Positions 11,842-24,038 of a stretch of 64,000 nucleotides of DNA are shown here, in pieces. The stretch covers positions 234,171,035 to 234,235,034 of the forward strand of contig NC_057795.1 of NCBI RefSeq assembly GCF_018294505.1, read 5' to 3'. The notes under the pieces are model-generated. The model had not been told where the DNA came from. It worked only from the letters and a program-made list of their open reading frames with translations, and searched no databases. How positions within the stretch are numbered: the first letter of the stretch is position 1; each line of letters starts with the position of its first letter. The position numbers and the translations under genes were made by a program. Source of the stretch: Triticum aestivum (lineage: Eukaryota; Streptophyta; Magnoliopsida; Poales; Poaceae).

Positions 11842-12173
11842 CCATCTTCTCTTATAAAGCACAAACTAAGGGGCACTATGATCGTATTTGAGCATCGGTG
11901 TAGCTAATATTCGAGTGTGTTTCATGAATGAATCAATGATTGTGCATAATGGGCTAGGGATAACTTGCTTTAGTGTTGATATTTTGAAAGACATGGTTGC
12001 TTGTTGGTATGCTTGAGTATTAAAGTCTTCATGTCAAAACTAGACTATATCTTTGAATCATATAAAAGTCCAAATGTCCATGCTATAAAGAAAAGAAATG
12101 TGATGAACATGTTAGGCAGCATTCCACATCAAAAATTCTATTTTTATCATTTACCTAGTCGAGGATGAGCAGG

Positions 12174-12191
12174 AATTAAGCTTGGGGATGC
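12174..12191 (+). other. Polypurine tract of the Athila-like element
   Basis: AATTAAGCTTGGGGATGC lies immediately before the LTR start TGATACGTCTCC. The same motif, inverted, precedes the LTR at 30751. It would prime plus-strand DNA synthesis. Confidence 0.8.
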
Positions 12192-13768
12192 TGATACGTC
12201 TCCAACGTATCTATAATTTTTTATTGTTCCATGCTGTTATATTATCATTCTTAGATGTTTTACAATCATTTTATAGTCATTTTATATCATTTTTTGGTAC
12301 TCCTATTGACATAGTGCCTAGTGCCAGTTCCGTTTTCTGCATGTTTTTTACATCACAGGAAATCAATACCAAACGGAGTCCAAACATAGCGAACCTTTTT
12401 GAGGATTTTTTTGGTCTAGAAGACATCTAGTGGGCCAAGACTACACCTGGGGGTGCCTCGAGGAGGGCAGCACCCACCAGGGCGCGCCAGGAGGCCCAGG
12501 CATGTCCCGTGGGTTGTGCCCACCTCGGGTGCCCCCTGAACCACCTCTTTGCTCTATAAATACCCCAATATTCTAGAAACCCTAGGGGAATCGACGAAAG
12601 TACATTACAGCCGCCGCAGAGCCCAGAACCACTAGATCCAATCTAGACACCATCTAGGAGGGGTTCATCATGTCCATTGGTGCCTATCCGATGATGCGTG
12701 AGTAGTTCTTTGTAGACCTACGGGTCCGTAGTTAGTGATGGCTTCCTCTCTCTCTCTCTCTCTTGATTATCAATACAATGGTCTCTTGGAGATCCATATG
12801 ATGCAAGTCTTTTTGTGGTATGTTTGTTGGGATCCAATGAACTTTGAGTTTATGATCAGATCTATGTTTTTAACCATGAAAATTATTTGAGTCTTCTTTG
12901 ATCTCTTATATGCATGATTGATTATAGCCTCGTATTTCTTCTCCGATATTTGGGTTTTGTTTGGCCAACTTGATCTATTTATCTTGCAATGGGAAGAGGT
13001 ACTTTGTGATGGGTTTCGATCTTACGGTGCATGATCCTAGTGACAGAAGGGGAAACGACATGTATGTACCATTGCCATTAAGGATAACAAGATGGGGTCT
13101 ATATCTACATAAATAGATAAATAGATCTACTATTCATCATGTCATTGTCTTATTGTATTACTTTGTTTCTCCATGAACTTAATACACTAGATGCATGCTG
13201 GATAGCGGTCGATGTGTGGAGTAATAGTAGTAGATGCAGACAGGAGTCAGTCTACTAATCTTAGACGTGATGCCTATATAATGATCATTGCCTGGATATC
13301 GTCATGATTATTTGAAGTTCTATCAATTGCCCAACAGTAATTGTTTTCCCGTCGTTTGCTATTTTTCTCGAGAGAAACCACTAGTGAAACCTACAGCCCC
13401 CGGGTCTCTTCTCATCATATTTGCCTTTGCGATCTATTTTCATTTGCTTTTACTTTCAGATCTATTAAACCAAAAATACAAAAATACCTTGCTGCAATTT
13501 ATTTGTTCTGTGACCTATTTATCCCATCTACCACTTTTACCTCACGTTATTTGCCTATCTTGAGGCGTCGTACCCGAAAGGGATTAACAACCCTTTTAAC
13601 ACGTCGGGTTGCGAGTATTTGTTATTTGTGTGCAGGTGTTGTTTATGTGGTGTGAGGAGGTTCTCCTACTGGTTCGATAACCTTGATCTCATCACTGAGG
13701 GAAATACCTATTGTCGATATACTACATCATCCCTTCCTCTTTGGGGAAATACCGATGTAGTTCTAGCA
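12192..13768 (+). repeat. 3' LTR of the Athila-like element (about 1577 bp)
   Basis: It begins TGATACGTCTCC and ends TTCTAGCA at about 13768. A TATA box, CTATAAATA, lies near 12554-12562, followed by an AAACCCTAGGGG stretch. A (CT)n run lies at about 12747-12765. The right boundary is set by similarity to the LTR end of the 29202-36397 element (CCTCTTCGGGGAAAT core), so it may be off by two bases. Short open frames inside are not supported. Confidence 0.75.
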
Positions 13769-14280
13769 CACATCATGTACCCGACTTATTGTGTGACTTG
13801 CAAATGAGTTTGGCAAGGGGGTGCGATAGTGATCTAGGAGTGGATCACTAGACAACGGTCAAAATTATCCTTAGTTACCTGAGAGGACTAAGGAAATGTT
13901 TCTCGGTTAAAGAGTTTGTCGTAAAGGGTTACGTCGATGCAAGCTTTAACACTGATCCATATGACTCAGAGTCTCGGTCTGGATACATATTGAAAGTGGG
14001 AGCAATTAGCTAGAGTAGCTCCATACAGAGCTTTGTAGACATAGAAATTTGCAAAATACATAAGGATCTGAATGTAACAGACCCGTTGACTAAACTTCTC
14101 TCACAAGCAAAACATGATAACACCTTAGTACTCTTTGAGTGTTAATCGCATGGCAATGTGAACTAGATTATTGACTCTAGTAAAATCTTTGGGTATTGAT
14201 CACATAGCGATGGGAACTATTGGTGATTAAATCACATGGTGATGTGAACTAGATTATTGACTCTGGTGCAAGTGGGAGAC
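13769..14280 (+). pseudogene. Angela/WIS-like copia pol remnant (RNase H end) and 3' leader to LTR
   Basis: From about 13835 the text parallels the RNase H region of the Angela copies in this window: an ACAACGGTCAAAATTATCCT block, GATGCAAGCTTTAACACTGA, then a CAGACCCGTTGACTAA block close to the polyprotein end. Large parts of RNase H are deleted between about 14030 and 14045, and frames are broken. About 150 bp before the LTR, AACTAGATTATTGACTCT-type text occurs twice, suggesting a small duplication. The left side is cut by the gypsy LTR at 13768. Confidence 0.8.
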
Positions 14281-15598
14281 TAAAGGAAATATGCCCTACA
14301 GGAAATAATAAAGTTGTTATTTTATATTTCCTTATTCATGATAAAGGTTTATTATTGAAGCTAGAATTATATTGATCGGAAACCTTGATACATGTGTGAA
14401 TACATAAACAAACAACGTGTCCCTAGTGAGCCTCTACTAGCCTAGCTCGTTGATCAAAGATGGTTAAGGTTTCCTAACCATGGACATGAGTTGCCGTTTG
14501 ATAATGGGATAACATCATTAAGAGAATGATGTGATGGACAAGACCCACCTGTTAGCTTAGCATAATGATAGTTCAGTTTATTGCTATTGCTTTCTTCATG
14601 TCAAATACATATTCCTTCGACTATGAGATTATGCAACTCCCAGATACAGGAGGAATACCTTCTGTGCTATCAAACATCACAATGTAACTGGGTGATCATA
14701 AATATGCTCTACAGGTATCTCCGAAGGTGTTTGTTGATGTGTCATAGATCGAGATTAGGATTTGTCACTCCGAGTATCGGAGAGGTATCTCTGGGCCCTC
14801 TTGGTAATACACATCATAAGCTTGCAAGCAAACGACTAAGGAGTTGGTCACGAGGTGATGTATTACGGAACGAGTAAAGAGACTTGTCAGTAACAAGATT
14901 GAACTAGGTATGAAGATACTAGCGATCGACTCTCGGGCAAGTAACATACTGATGGACAAAGGGAATTACGTATGTTGTCATAACGGTTCGACCAATAAAG
15001 ATATTCATAGAATATGTAGGAGCCAATACGGGCATCTAGGTTCCGCTATTGGTTATTGACCAGAGAGGTGTCTCGGTCATGTCTACATAGTTCTCGAACC
15101 CGTAGGGTCCGCACGCTTAACGTTCGATGACGATATGGTATTATATGAGTTATGTGATTTGGTGACCGAATGTTGTTCGAAGTCCAATATGAGATCAAGG
15201 AAATTAAGAGGAGTCTCGAAATGGTCGAGAGGTAAAGATTGATACATAGGACAATGGTATTCGGATGCCGGAAGTGTTCTGGGGGGGGTACCGGGTACAT
15301 ATCGGGTCACCAGAAGGGGTTCCGGGCACCCCTGGCAAAAGATAGGGGCCTTATGGGCCAAGAGGGAAAACACACCAGCCACAAGGGGCTGCTACGCCCC
15401 CCATATGGGCCGACCTAGGAGGAGAAGGAAAGAGGGGAAGGGAAAGGAAAGAGTGGAATAGAATTCCCCCTTCCTTCCCTCCCCCCCTCTTTCCTTCCCC
15501 CTCCGACAAACATGGCAGGGGCGCGTGGCCAAGCGGAGGACCCCAACTAGGATTCGGCCTACTTGGGGCACCTCCTAGCAGCCTCCCCTCCCCCTCCC
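14281..15598 (+). repeat. Old Angela/WIS-like copia 3' LTR, part 1
   Basis: It starts (TA)AAGGAAATATGCCC directly after an AAGTGGGAGAC polypurine tract and follows the order of the LTRs at 21105 and 28031, but is clearly more diverged. It stops near 15598, just before the position of the LTR TATA box, where the unclassified element begins. It resumes at about 20718 and again after the Angela array. Confidence 0.85.
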
Positions 15599-15605
15599 AC
15601 CTGAA

Positions 15606-16760
15606 CTGCCTGAGTAATGCGCCTGACCTTCTCTGTGAACTAGGTTGAACTTCCCCCAACATTGCCCAAATGGGGCTTGCGATATACCGTTGGAAAGCTA
15701 TGGACACCAATATCATGACCCAACTTAAATTTTTGGCAAAATATAAGCGGTTTAAGAGCAGTTTTGAAAACCATTTTTTCTTCACACGAAAAACGTGAAT
15801 CGTATTTTCGATCACATTTCTAAACGGTTTATCGGAATGAGGCATATAATATGACGTTGGAAAGCTGCTGCAAAACCACTCCTTACACATGTTGAAAGTT
15901 TTCTCTAATTCCCTATGGTTAAAGAGTAATTTGAAAAAACGTAAAATTTCGTAAACCGAACATCTAAGTTCGTTTTTTCGATGTCATTTCTAAATGGCTA
16001 ATCCAATGGAGGCATATGATATGGTGTTGGAAAGCTTATGAAAATGCGCTACTTTTTCATCTTGAAAGTTTTTTTCTAATTTTGAATGGTTTAAGAGTAA
16101 TTTAGAAAATGGTCCAAGTCCTACCGAGTTCGTATTTTCGAGCTAATTTTTTAACCGTGCGTCCGAATGCAGCAAATGATATGGCGTTGGAAAGCTTGAA
16201 CAAATGAGAAACTTTTTGGTATGTATTATTTCTCCCAATTCTTTATGGTTTTAAATCAGTTTTGAAAATGGCGAAAAACGGATTTTCGCCGTATTTTCTA
16301 CAAACTTTATCGGAATTGCGCAAATAATATACCGCTGAAAAGCTACGGAAAATGTGAAACTTTTTCATATTGACAGTTTTCTCCGATTCCTAGCCATTTT
16401 CAAGTAATTTCAGAAATGACAAGATCATTCGTTCTGCCTTTATCGCGAAACTGATTTTCAAAAATCCATCGCGTGAAGTACGTGAACTTCTCGGTATGAA
16501 ACCTTAAACTTCACTCTGTTTTTCACGTGCTTTTTTTCCTCGTATATCTCTATCCACTACTCCTAGCTCTCCATTCACTCACCGGAATTGAGCAAGTGAT
16601 ATACCGATGGAAAGCTGCTATAAACACGCAACTTTCCCGTGTTGATCATTTTTTCATACTCGCAACGATTTTAAAAGTTTTTCATCTGAAATTCATTCAG
16701 CGTAGTAGTTGAACTTCATGCTATTTTCACGTTGAACTTCTGTGACGTATTTTTGTTTGT
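15606..16760 (+). repeat. 1.15 kb block, copy 1, with six internal sub-repeats
   Basis: Sub-repeats centre on a conserved TTGGAAAGCT word preceded by a GGCAAATAATATGGCG-like stretch. They occur near 15690, 15857, 16027, 16187, 16333 (variant CTGAAAAGCT) and 16607, about 150-170 bp apart except the last. Between them a CATGTTGAAAGTTTTCTCTA-type stretch and a TTCGTATTTTCGA stretch recur. Confidence 0.8.
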
Positions 16761-16977
16761 ACACGCGCCTGAACTTCTCTCTGTAAGAACCCGACCTTCG
16801 GGCTATCTTCGCAACCGTGGCTTCCCCCGCGAATTATTCTGATTAGTCGTGTTCTATATGATGTTAGTGTAATCTAGGAACATTTTGTAGCAACTAAATA
16901 CCGGTTCTAAATAGGAATCTCGTCGTTGGCGGATTTTGCTCTCAACTCGTGATGAACTCACATTTTTTGCAATTTTA

Positions 16978-18130
16978 CTGCCTGAGTTGTTCGACCTGAA
17001 CTTCCCCCTGTGCTAGGTTGAACTTCCGCCAACATTGCCCAAACGGGGCTTGCTATATACCATTGGAAAACTATGGACACCAGCATCATGAACCAAGTTA
17101 AATTTTTGGCAAAATGTAAGTCGTTTAAGAGCAGTTTTGAAAACCGTTTTTTCTTCATATAAAAACGTGAATCGTATTTTCGATCGCATTTTTAAACCGT
17201 TTAGCGGAATGAGGCAAATAATATGGCGTTGGAAAGCTACTGCAAAATAGCTCGTTCCACATGTTGAAAGTTTTCTCTAATTCCCTATGGATAAAGAGTA
17301 ATTTGGAAAATTGTAGAATTTCACAAACGGAACACTCGAGTTCGTATTTTCGATGTCATTTCTAAACGGCTAATCCAATTGAGGCAAATAATATGGCGTT
17401 GGAAAGCTTATGAAAATGCGCTACTTTTTCATGTTGAAAGTTTTGTCTAATTTTGAAAGGTTTGAAAGTAATTTAGAAAATGATACAAGTTCCACCGAGT
17501 TCGTATTTTTGAGCTAAATTTTTAACCATACGTCCGAATGCAGCAAGCGATATGGAATTGTAAAGCTTGAACAAATGTGAAACTTTTTTGTATATATTGT
17601 TTATCCTAATTCTTTATGGTTTTAAGTCAATTTTGAAAATGGATAAAAACGTATTTCCGCGTAATTTGTACCAACTTTATCGGAATGGGGCAAATAATAT
17701 ACCGCTGAAAAGCTATGGAAAATGCGAAACTTTTCCATGTTGATGGTTTTCCCTAATTCCTAGTTGTTTTTCTGTAATTTTAAAAACAACGAGATCATTT
17801 GTTCTGCCTTTATCGCGAAACAGAATCTTCAAAAATGCACCACGTGAAGAACCTGAACTTCTCAGTGCGTGTACCTGAACTTCACTCTGTTTTTCATGTG
17901 ATTTTTTTTGCTCATAGATCTCCATCCACTGCTCGTAGCTCTCCATCCACTTACCAGAATTGACCAAGTGATATACCAGTGGAAAGCTGCCGTAAACACA
18001 CAACTTTCCCGTGTTGATCGTTTTTTCATACTCGCGAAGATTTTAAAAGTTTTTCATTTGAAATTCATCCACTGTAGTAGTTTAACTTCCTGCTATTTTC
18101 AGTTGAACTTATGTGACATATTTTTGTTTG
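16978..18130 (+). repeat. 1.15 kb block, copy 2
   Basis: It repeats copy 1 in the same orientation with an offset of about 1372 bp. The anchor CTGCCTGAG occurs at 15606 and 16978, and both copies end with GTATTTTTGTTTGT-like text. The six sub-repeats recur near 17062, 17230, 17397, 17557, 17705 and 17980 in the same order. A spacer of about 210 bp separates the two copies. Confidence 0.8.
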
Positions 18131-19690
18131 TAATTTTCTCATCTATTCGTTAGTGTTACACAAATGATATTGCTTTTGTACAAATCACTCTCACAATGAT
18201 TTTTTTAACTTTCTCTGACGAAGGACTTGAACTTATAACAACAAAAAAATTAGCCTTTGCTTTATTATTATTTTTTAATACAAAATGCACACCATGTAGT
18301 ACATGAACATCTATCAGTTATCAACCTGAACTTCTCTCGGTTATGTGAAAATATTTGAGTTTTTTTATGAATTTTTAATCTGATTTTCTTAATCCTTTTT
18401 TACGAATTTTGAAGCACTCTATTTTCAAAAGTAGAACTTCTTGCTATTTTATTTTTGAACTTCTTGTTTCCATTCTTTAATAACGAGGAAAATCTGAGTT
18501 TTCTATAATCATCGAACTTCTCCATATTTTTAATATGGACTTCCTGGTTTTATTTATTAATTTTTTTAACGAAATTTTGAAGCGCTCTATTATTAAAGTT
18601 GAACTTCTTATTATTTTAATTTTTGAACTTCTTGTTTCATTATTTAATAAGAAGGAAAAGCTGAGTTTTCTTTAATAACAATAATTTTTGAACTTCCGAG
18701 GGAAGAGCACTTGAACTTCTAGCAACAAATTTTAAACTTTGCCTTTTTTATTCTTTTTTTCTCATACGAAATGCACATCATGTAATACGTGAACTTCCGA
18801 TAGTTATCAATTTGTACTCCTTTGTGTTTCGGTTTGAAAAACGAGAAAATTATGTTAAAACTTTTTTTAGTTTTTCTTTTTTTATTTGAACTTCTTCATT
18901 TTATTATTTAGTAACAATAAAACATCTAAGTTTTTTTACCTTCAAACTTTTTTTACTTTGAACTTCTTAGAAAAATATGTTTTTACATAAGCAAACATTT
19001 TTCAAGAATTTTTAAATTTGAACTTCTAGTTTTTTTACCTTCTCAGTTATTTGAAATTGAACTTCTAGGGTTGTCATATTTGAACTTCTACATTTTTTGA
19101 CCTCTAGGTTATTTCAATTTTTCTAGTTTTTTTAATCCATTTTTATAAACTTTTTTTGGACTGCTCTGTTATTTTGAGTTGGCCTTCTGTCTTATCTTTT
19201 TTAGAAATGAGGAAAATCTAAATTTTAAAATTTTTTGGTTATTTTTTAGAAATGAGAAAAATCCCATTTTTTAATGAGCATCGAATTGCTGTCTTATTTT
19301 AATTTGACCTTCTTGATTTTACTTTTTAAAAATAGGGAAAATTTCTTTCTTTACGTAGACATCAAACTAATGTGTTATTTCTTTTACAAAAGGAATATTT
19401 AATTACTATTAAATTTATTTATTTCACATTGTAAATATTGTTTGCGGAGGTTTCAACCAAAAATATCTTGGCTTTTGCATTTAAACTGATCATATGAGCA
19501 AACACCGAAAAGAGCACACTCAACGTTTAGATGAACTTTTTCTGTCATAGCTGTACATGAACCTTATTTAGTTTGCACTTGACCTATTTGGGGAAACAAA
19601 CAGAATGAAATATATGAAGCCTCTGTCAAATGAACATACAAAATAGTAATAAAAAATCGCACTTTTCTCCATAAACATATTTCTGTTGAA
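18131..19690 (+). repeat. AT-rich zone with dispersed GAACTTC words
   Basis: TTGAACTTC or GAACTTCT recurs irregularly, often 30-90 bp apart, in A/T-rich text with long T runs. No open frame is worth reporting. It looks like decayed short repeats of the same kind seen at the ends of the 1.15 kb blocks. Confidence 0.5.
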
Positions 19691-20718
19691 CTTGGTCGGG
19701 ATTTCAGGGGAGGAATTAGATGATTTGGTCGTTAGTACATGGGAAAGAGGAGTTTGACCACCGCGGACTGCTGCTCGCGATGGAATCGGCCTCCTGGACG
19801 CTGCAGGGCTGGACTGAGCACCCTTTGCGCCGAAGGTTTGGGCGCTGGAGGTTGGGTGTGGGAGCCGGCGCCGGAGTTAGGGGCGGCGGCGGTGCCAGAT
19901 GTTGGGCCAGGAGCAGCGGACTAGGGAGGTTGGGGCAGGCAAGGGGACGCCGGAGGTTAGCGTGGGGTGGTAGGTGGGCGGGAAGGAACCGCTGCCCCTA
20001 ACAGTGGCGGCAGGCAACGGGCGCCGGATCTCCACGGCAGGAGGCCGGGCAGCGCGCAGGGATGACCCATGTCCAGAGAGCGGAGGTGGTGCGGAGTAGT
20101 CGGGTCCCCGGGGTGGTGGTTGCGGCATCGGGGAAGAAGCACAGAGGAAGGTGGGGGTGGGCCATAGCAGGTGTTGGATGTCGTGCGGGCGCGTCTCCAG
20201 CGGCATCTGGCTGTGGAGGGAAGAAGGTCGTGGTGGCCGTTGGAGGAAGGTTGCGGCGGCAGGTGGAGCAAGTTCGCGCTCATGGAGGTGGCCCGATCCG
20301 GGGCGAGGGATGCACGTGGCGGCCCGATCCACGGTGAGGGACGGTGGAGGCGGCTTGATCCGAGAGGGGCGAGGGATGGTGGAGGCAGTGAGGGGCGAGG
20401 GACGGTGGAGGCGGCCCGATCTGGGGCGAGGGACGGTGGCGGCGGCGCGATCCGCGGTGAGGGATGGTGGCGGCGCCGATTAGGGGCGGTGGCGTGTTTC
20501 GTGCGGCGTCGGCGGCGGTTGGGGGCGGTGGAGCTTCCTGCCTGTGTTGGGGGCGCCAGATTGGAGATGGGGATGATGGGGTGGGTCGTGGGGATCGGTT
20601 GGGGTCGATGGTGGGTAGGTGGGCTTTTTTCGTTCTCGAGAGTTCGGGAGGAACCCCGTCGGGCCCTTATAGGGCGATCGTGATCCAAATAGTTATTCTA
20701 ATCCCAGGATCAGAATAG

Positions 20719-20723
20719 TGTTG

Positions 20724-20762
<39 letters not shown>
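20719..20762 (+). repeat. (TA)n microsatellite at the LTR TATA position
   Basis: About 20 AT units follow the end of the unclassified element, and then GTGGGGGGGGGAGGGG-type LTR text resumes. In the other copia LTRs this position holds a TTTATATAC TATA box, so the run probably arose from that box. Confidence 0.75.
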
Positions 20763-20764
<2 letters not shown>

Positions 20765-21104
20765 GGGGGGGGAGGGGTGCCCTAGCACACCATAGACAAT
20801 TGCCTAGCCGTGTGCGGCGTCCCGTCCACCGTTTACACTCTCGGTCATATTTTTGGAGTGCTTAGGCGAAGCACTGCGGAGATCACTCCATCATCACCGT
20901 CACCACGCCGTCGTGCTGACGGAACTCATCTACTACCTTGATGTCTTGCTGGATCAAGAAGGCAAGGAACGTCACCGAGCTGAACATGTGTAGAACGCGG
21001 AGGTGTCGTGCGTTCGGTACTTGATCGGTTGAGGCGCGAAGAAGTTCGACTACATCAACTGCGTTGTGAAACGCTTCCGCTTACGGTCTACGAGGGTACG
21101 TAGA
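20763..21104 (+). repeat. Old Angela/WIS-like copia 3' LTR, part 2
   Basis: It continues part 1 from the TATA position through the GTGTGCGG, CACGCCGTCGTGCTGACGGA and ACGCTTCCGCTT landmarks to GGGTACGTAGA. The last five bases, GTAGA (21100-21104), are the target site duplicated by the Angela array. The LTR resumes at 60380. Confidence 0.88.
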
Positions 21105-22826
21105 TGAAGTAAATATTCCCTAGAGGCAATAATAAAGTTATTATTTATTTCCTTATTTCATGATAAATGTTTATTATTAATGCAAGAATTGTATTAACCA
21201 GAAACTTAGTACATGTGTGAATACATAGACAAAACAAAGTGTCCCTAGCATGCCTCTACTAGACTAGCTCGTTAATCAAAGTAGGTTATGTTTCCTAACC
21301 ATAGACATGTGTTGTCATTTGATCAACGGGATGAAATCATTAGGAGAATGATGTGATGGACATGACCCATCCGTTAGCTTAGCATTATGATCGTTACAGT
21401 TTCATTGCTACTTCTTTCTTCATGACTTATACATGTTCCTCAGACTATGAGATTATGCAACTCCCGAATACCGGAGGAACACCTTGTGTGCTATCAAACG
21501 TCACAATGTAAATGGGTGATTATAAAGATGCTTTACCGGTGTCTCCGAAGGTGTTTGTTGGGTTGGCATAGATCGAGATTAGGATTTGTCACTCCGTGTA
21601 TCGGAGAGGTATCTCTGGGCCCTCTCGGTAATGCTCATCACTACAAGCCTTGCAAGCAATGTGACAAATGAATTAGTTCCGGGATGAAGCATTGTGGAAT
21701 GAGTAAAGAGACTTGTCGGTAATGAGATTGAGCTAGGTATGATGATACCGATGATCGAATCTTTGGCAAGTAACATACCGATGACAAAGGGAACAACGTA
21801 TGTTGTTATGCGGTTTGACCGATAAAGATATTCATAGAATATGTAGGAGCCAATATGAGCATCCCGGTTCCGCTATTGGTTATTGACCAGAGATGTGTCT
21901 CGATCATGTCTACATAGTTCTCGAACCCGTAGGATCCGCATGATTAATGTTCGATGACGATTTGTATTATGAGTTATGTGTTTTTGATGACCGAAGTTTG
22001 TTCAGTCCCGGATGAAATTACGGACATGACGAGGAGTCTCGAAATGGTCGAGACATAAAGATTGGTATATTGGACCATGTTATTCGGACACCGGAAGTGT
22101 TCCGGGTGGTTTCGGGTAAAAACGGAATGCCGGAGGGGTTACCGGAACCCCCGAGGGAACTAATGGGCCACCATGGGCCTTAGTGGAGAGAGAGGAGGGA
22201 CACCAGGGCAGGCCGCGCGCCCCCCATTTGCAGTCCAAATTGGACAAGGGAAGGGGGTGGCGCCCCCTTTCCTACTCCCTCTCCCTCTCCTTCCTTCCCT
22301 CTCTCTTCCTTGTATAGGAATCCTACTAGGACTAGTAGTCCTAGTAGGACTCCCTCTTCTTGGCGCACCCCCTAGGGCCAGCTGGCCTCCCCCTCTCCTC
22401 CTTTATATACGGGGGCAAGGGGGCACCCTAGAACACACCAAGTCTTCTCTTAGACGTGTGCGGTGCCCCCCTCCACAGTGACACACCTCGATCATATCGT
22501 CGTAGTACTTAGGCGAAGCCCTACGCCGGTAACATCATCATCACCATCGACACGCCGTCGTGCTGATGGAACTGACCCTCGTCCTCAACTAGATCAAGAG
22601 CACGAGGGACGTCATCAAGCTGAACGTGTGCTGAACGCGGAGGTGTTGTACGGTCGGTACTTGGATCAGTTTGATCATGAAGAAGTTCGACTACATCAAC
22701 CGCGTTACTAAACGCTTCCGCTTTCGGTCTACGAGGGTACATGGACACCCCCCTCGTTGCTATGCATCTCCTAGATAGATCTTGATGATCATAGGATTTT
22801 TTTTGAAATTACCGTGTTCCCCAACA
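21105..22826 (+). repeat. Angela LTR1 (outer 5' LTR, 1722 bp)
   Basis: It begins TGAAGTAAATATTCCC and ends GTTCCCCAACA. A TATA box TTTATATAC lies at 22402-22410. An 11-bp-arm hairpin lies upstream at 22322-22348. The TG...CA termini are intact. It differs from LTR2-LTR4 at many sites and groups with neither LTR2 nor LTR3. Confidence 0.93.
22322..22348 (+). repeat. Inverted repeat in the Angela LTR promoter region
   Basis: Arms CCTACTAGGAC and GTCCTAGTAGG flank a 5-base loop about 55 bp upstream of the TATA box. LTR4 keeps the same perfect arms at 59864-59890. LTR2 (36449-36475) and LTR3 (52919-52945) share one substitution in the second arm. Confidence 0.8.
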
Positions 22827-22827
22827 G

Positions 22828-22840
22828 TGGCATCCGAGCC
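22828..22840 (+). other. Primer binding site of Angela int1
   Basis: TGGCATCCGAGCC starts two bases after the LTR end. It resembles the initiator tRNA-Met PBS (TGGTATCAGAGCC) with two differences. Equivalent sites are at 36962-36974 (first G changed to C) and 53430-53442. Confidence 0.75.
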
Positions 22841-24038
22841 AGGTCTATGAGTAGATGTTTTATGCATGAATAGAACACAAAGAGTTGTGGGCGATAATAG
22901 TCATACTGCTTACCACCAAGGTCTTACTTTGATTTGCCGATATTGTTGGATGAAGCAGCCCGGACCGACATTACATGACCGCGTTCATGAGGCTGGTTCT
23001 ACCGACGTGCTTTTGCACATAGGTGGCTGGCGGGTGTCTGTTTCTCCAACTTTAGTTGAATCAAGTTTGACTACGGCCGGTCTTTGTTGAAGGTTAAAAC
23101 AGCATGCTTGACGAAAAATCGTTGTGGTTTTGGTGCGTAGGTAAGAACGGTTCTTGCTAGGAGCCCGTAGCAGCCACGTAAAACTTACAACAACAAAGTA
23201 GAGCACGTCTAACTTGTTTTTGCAGTGGTTGCTGTGATGTGATATGGTCAAGACATGATGTGATATAAATTGTTGTATGAGATGATCATGTTTTGTAATA
23301 GAGTTATCGGCAACTGGCAGGAGCCATAAGGTTGTCGCTTTATTGTATGCAATGCAATCGCCATGTAATTGCTTTACTTTATCACTAAGCGGTAGCGATA
23401 GTCGTAGAAGCAATAGTTGGCGAGACGACAACGATGCTACAATGGAAATCAAGGTGTCGCACCAGTGACGATGGAGATCATGAGCACAAGATGATGATGG
23501 CCATATCATGTCACATATTTTGATTGCATGTGATGTTTATCTTTTATGCATCTTATTTTGCTTAGTGCGGCGGTAGCATTATAAGATGATCCCTTACTAA
23601 ATTTCAAGGTATAAGTGTTCTCCCTAAGTATGCACCGTTGCCACAGTTCGTCGTGCCGAGACACCACGTGATGATCAGGTGTGATAAGCTCTACGTTCAC
23701 ATACAACGGGTGCAAGCCAGTTTTGTACACGCGGAATACTCGGGTTAAACTTGACGAGCCTAGCATATGCAGATATGGCCTCGGAACACTGAGACCGAAA
23801 GGTCGAACGTGAATTATATAGTAGATATGATCAACATAGTGATGTTCACCATTGAAAACTACTCCATCTCACGTGATGATCAGACATGGTTTAGTTGATT
23901 TGGATCACGTGGTCATTTAGATGACTAGAGGGAAGTCTATCTAAGTGGGAGTTCTTAAGTAATATGATTAATTGAACTTTAATTTATCATGAACTTAGTC
24001 CTAATAGTTATTTTGCATGTCTATGTTATTGTAGATCA
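22841..24038 (+). other. Angela int1 5' leader
   Basis: This 1.2 kb stretch between PBS and gag has no supported ORF. The corresponding leaders of int2 and int3 share an extra 26-base or so segment around GATGCTTC (near 37618 and 54090) that is absent here near 23475. Confidence 0.7.

Larger units (their letters stand above)
11842..13768 (+). mobile_element. Athila-like Ty3/gypsy element, 3' end only
   Basis: About 350 bp of internal DNA, a polypurine tract and one LTR remain on the plus strand. The PPT and LTR start match those of the minus-strand element at 29202-36397 closely enough to be a related subfamily. The CACTA transposon cuts it on the left. On the right it abuts copia RNase H sequence, so it inserted in an older copia element. 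Confidence 0.8.
15599..20717. mobile_element. Unclassified 5.1 kb insertion with higher-order repeats
   Basis: It splits a copia LTR: LTR text stops before 15600 and resumes after about 20717. Three zones are seen: two diverged copies of a 1.15 kb block (15606-16760 and 16978-18130), an AT-rich zone in which GAACTTC recurs dozens of times (18100-19680), and a GC-rich zone (19690-20680). No transposase or RT motif, no convincing TIR and no clear TSD are visible. The right end holds an imperfect hairpin, ATTCTAATCC / GGATCAGAAT, near 20695-20716. A hairpin near an end fits a Helitron, but the flanking CTRR and TC signals are not evident. Non-autonomous DNA element is the best guess. Confidence 0.55.

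Noticed and set aside
19720..20688. Long open frames on both strands, up to 243 codons, Pro/Arg/Ser- or Gly-rich
   Set aside because: Low-complexity GC-rich text with GGGCGAGGGACGGTGG-like repeats opens all frames; no motif, and frames conflict.
22985..23509. 174-codon minus-strand open frame in the Angela leader
   Set aside because: It is antisense to the leader, is not preserved in the int2 and int3 leaders, and has no domain.
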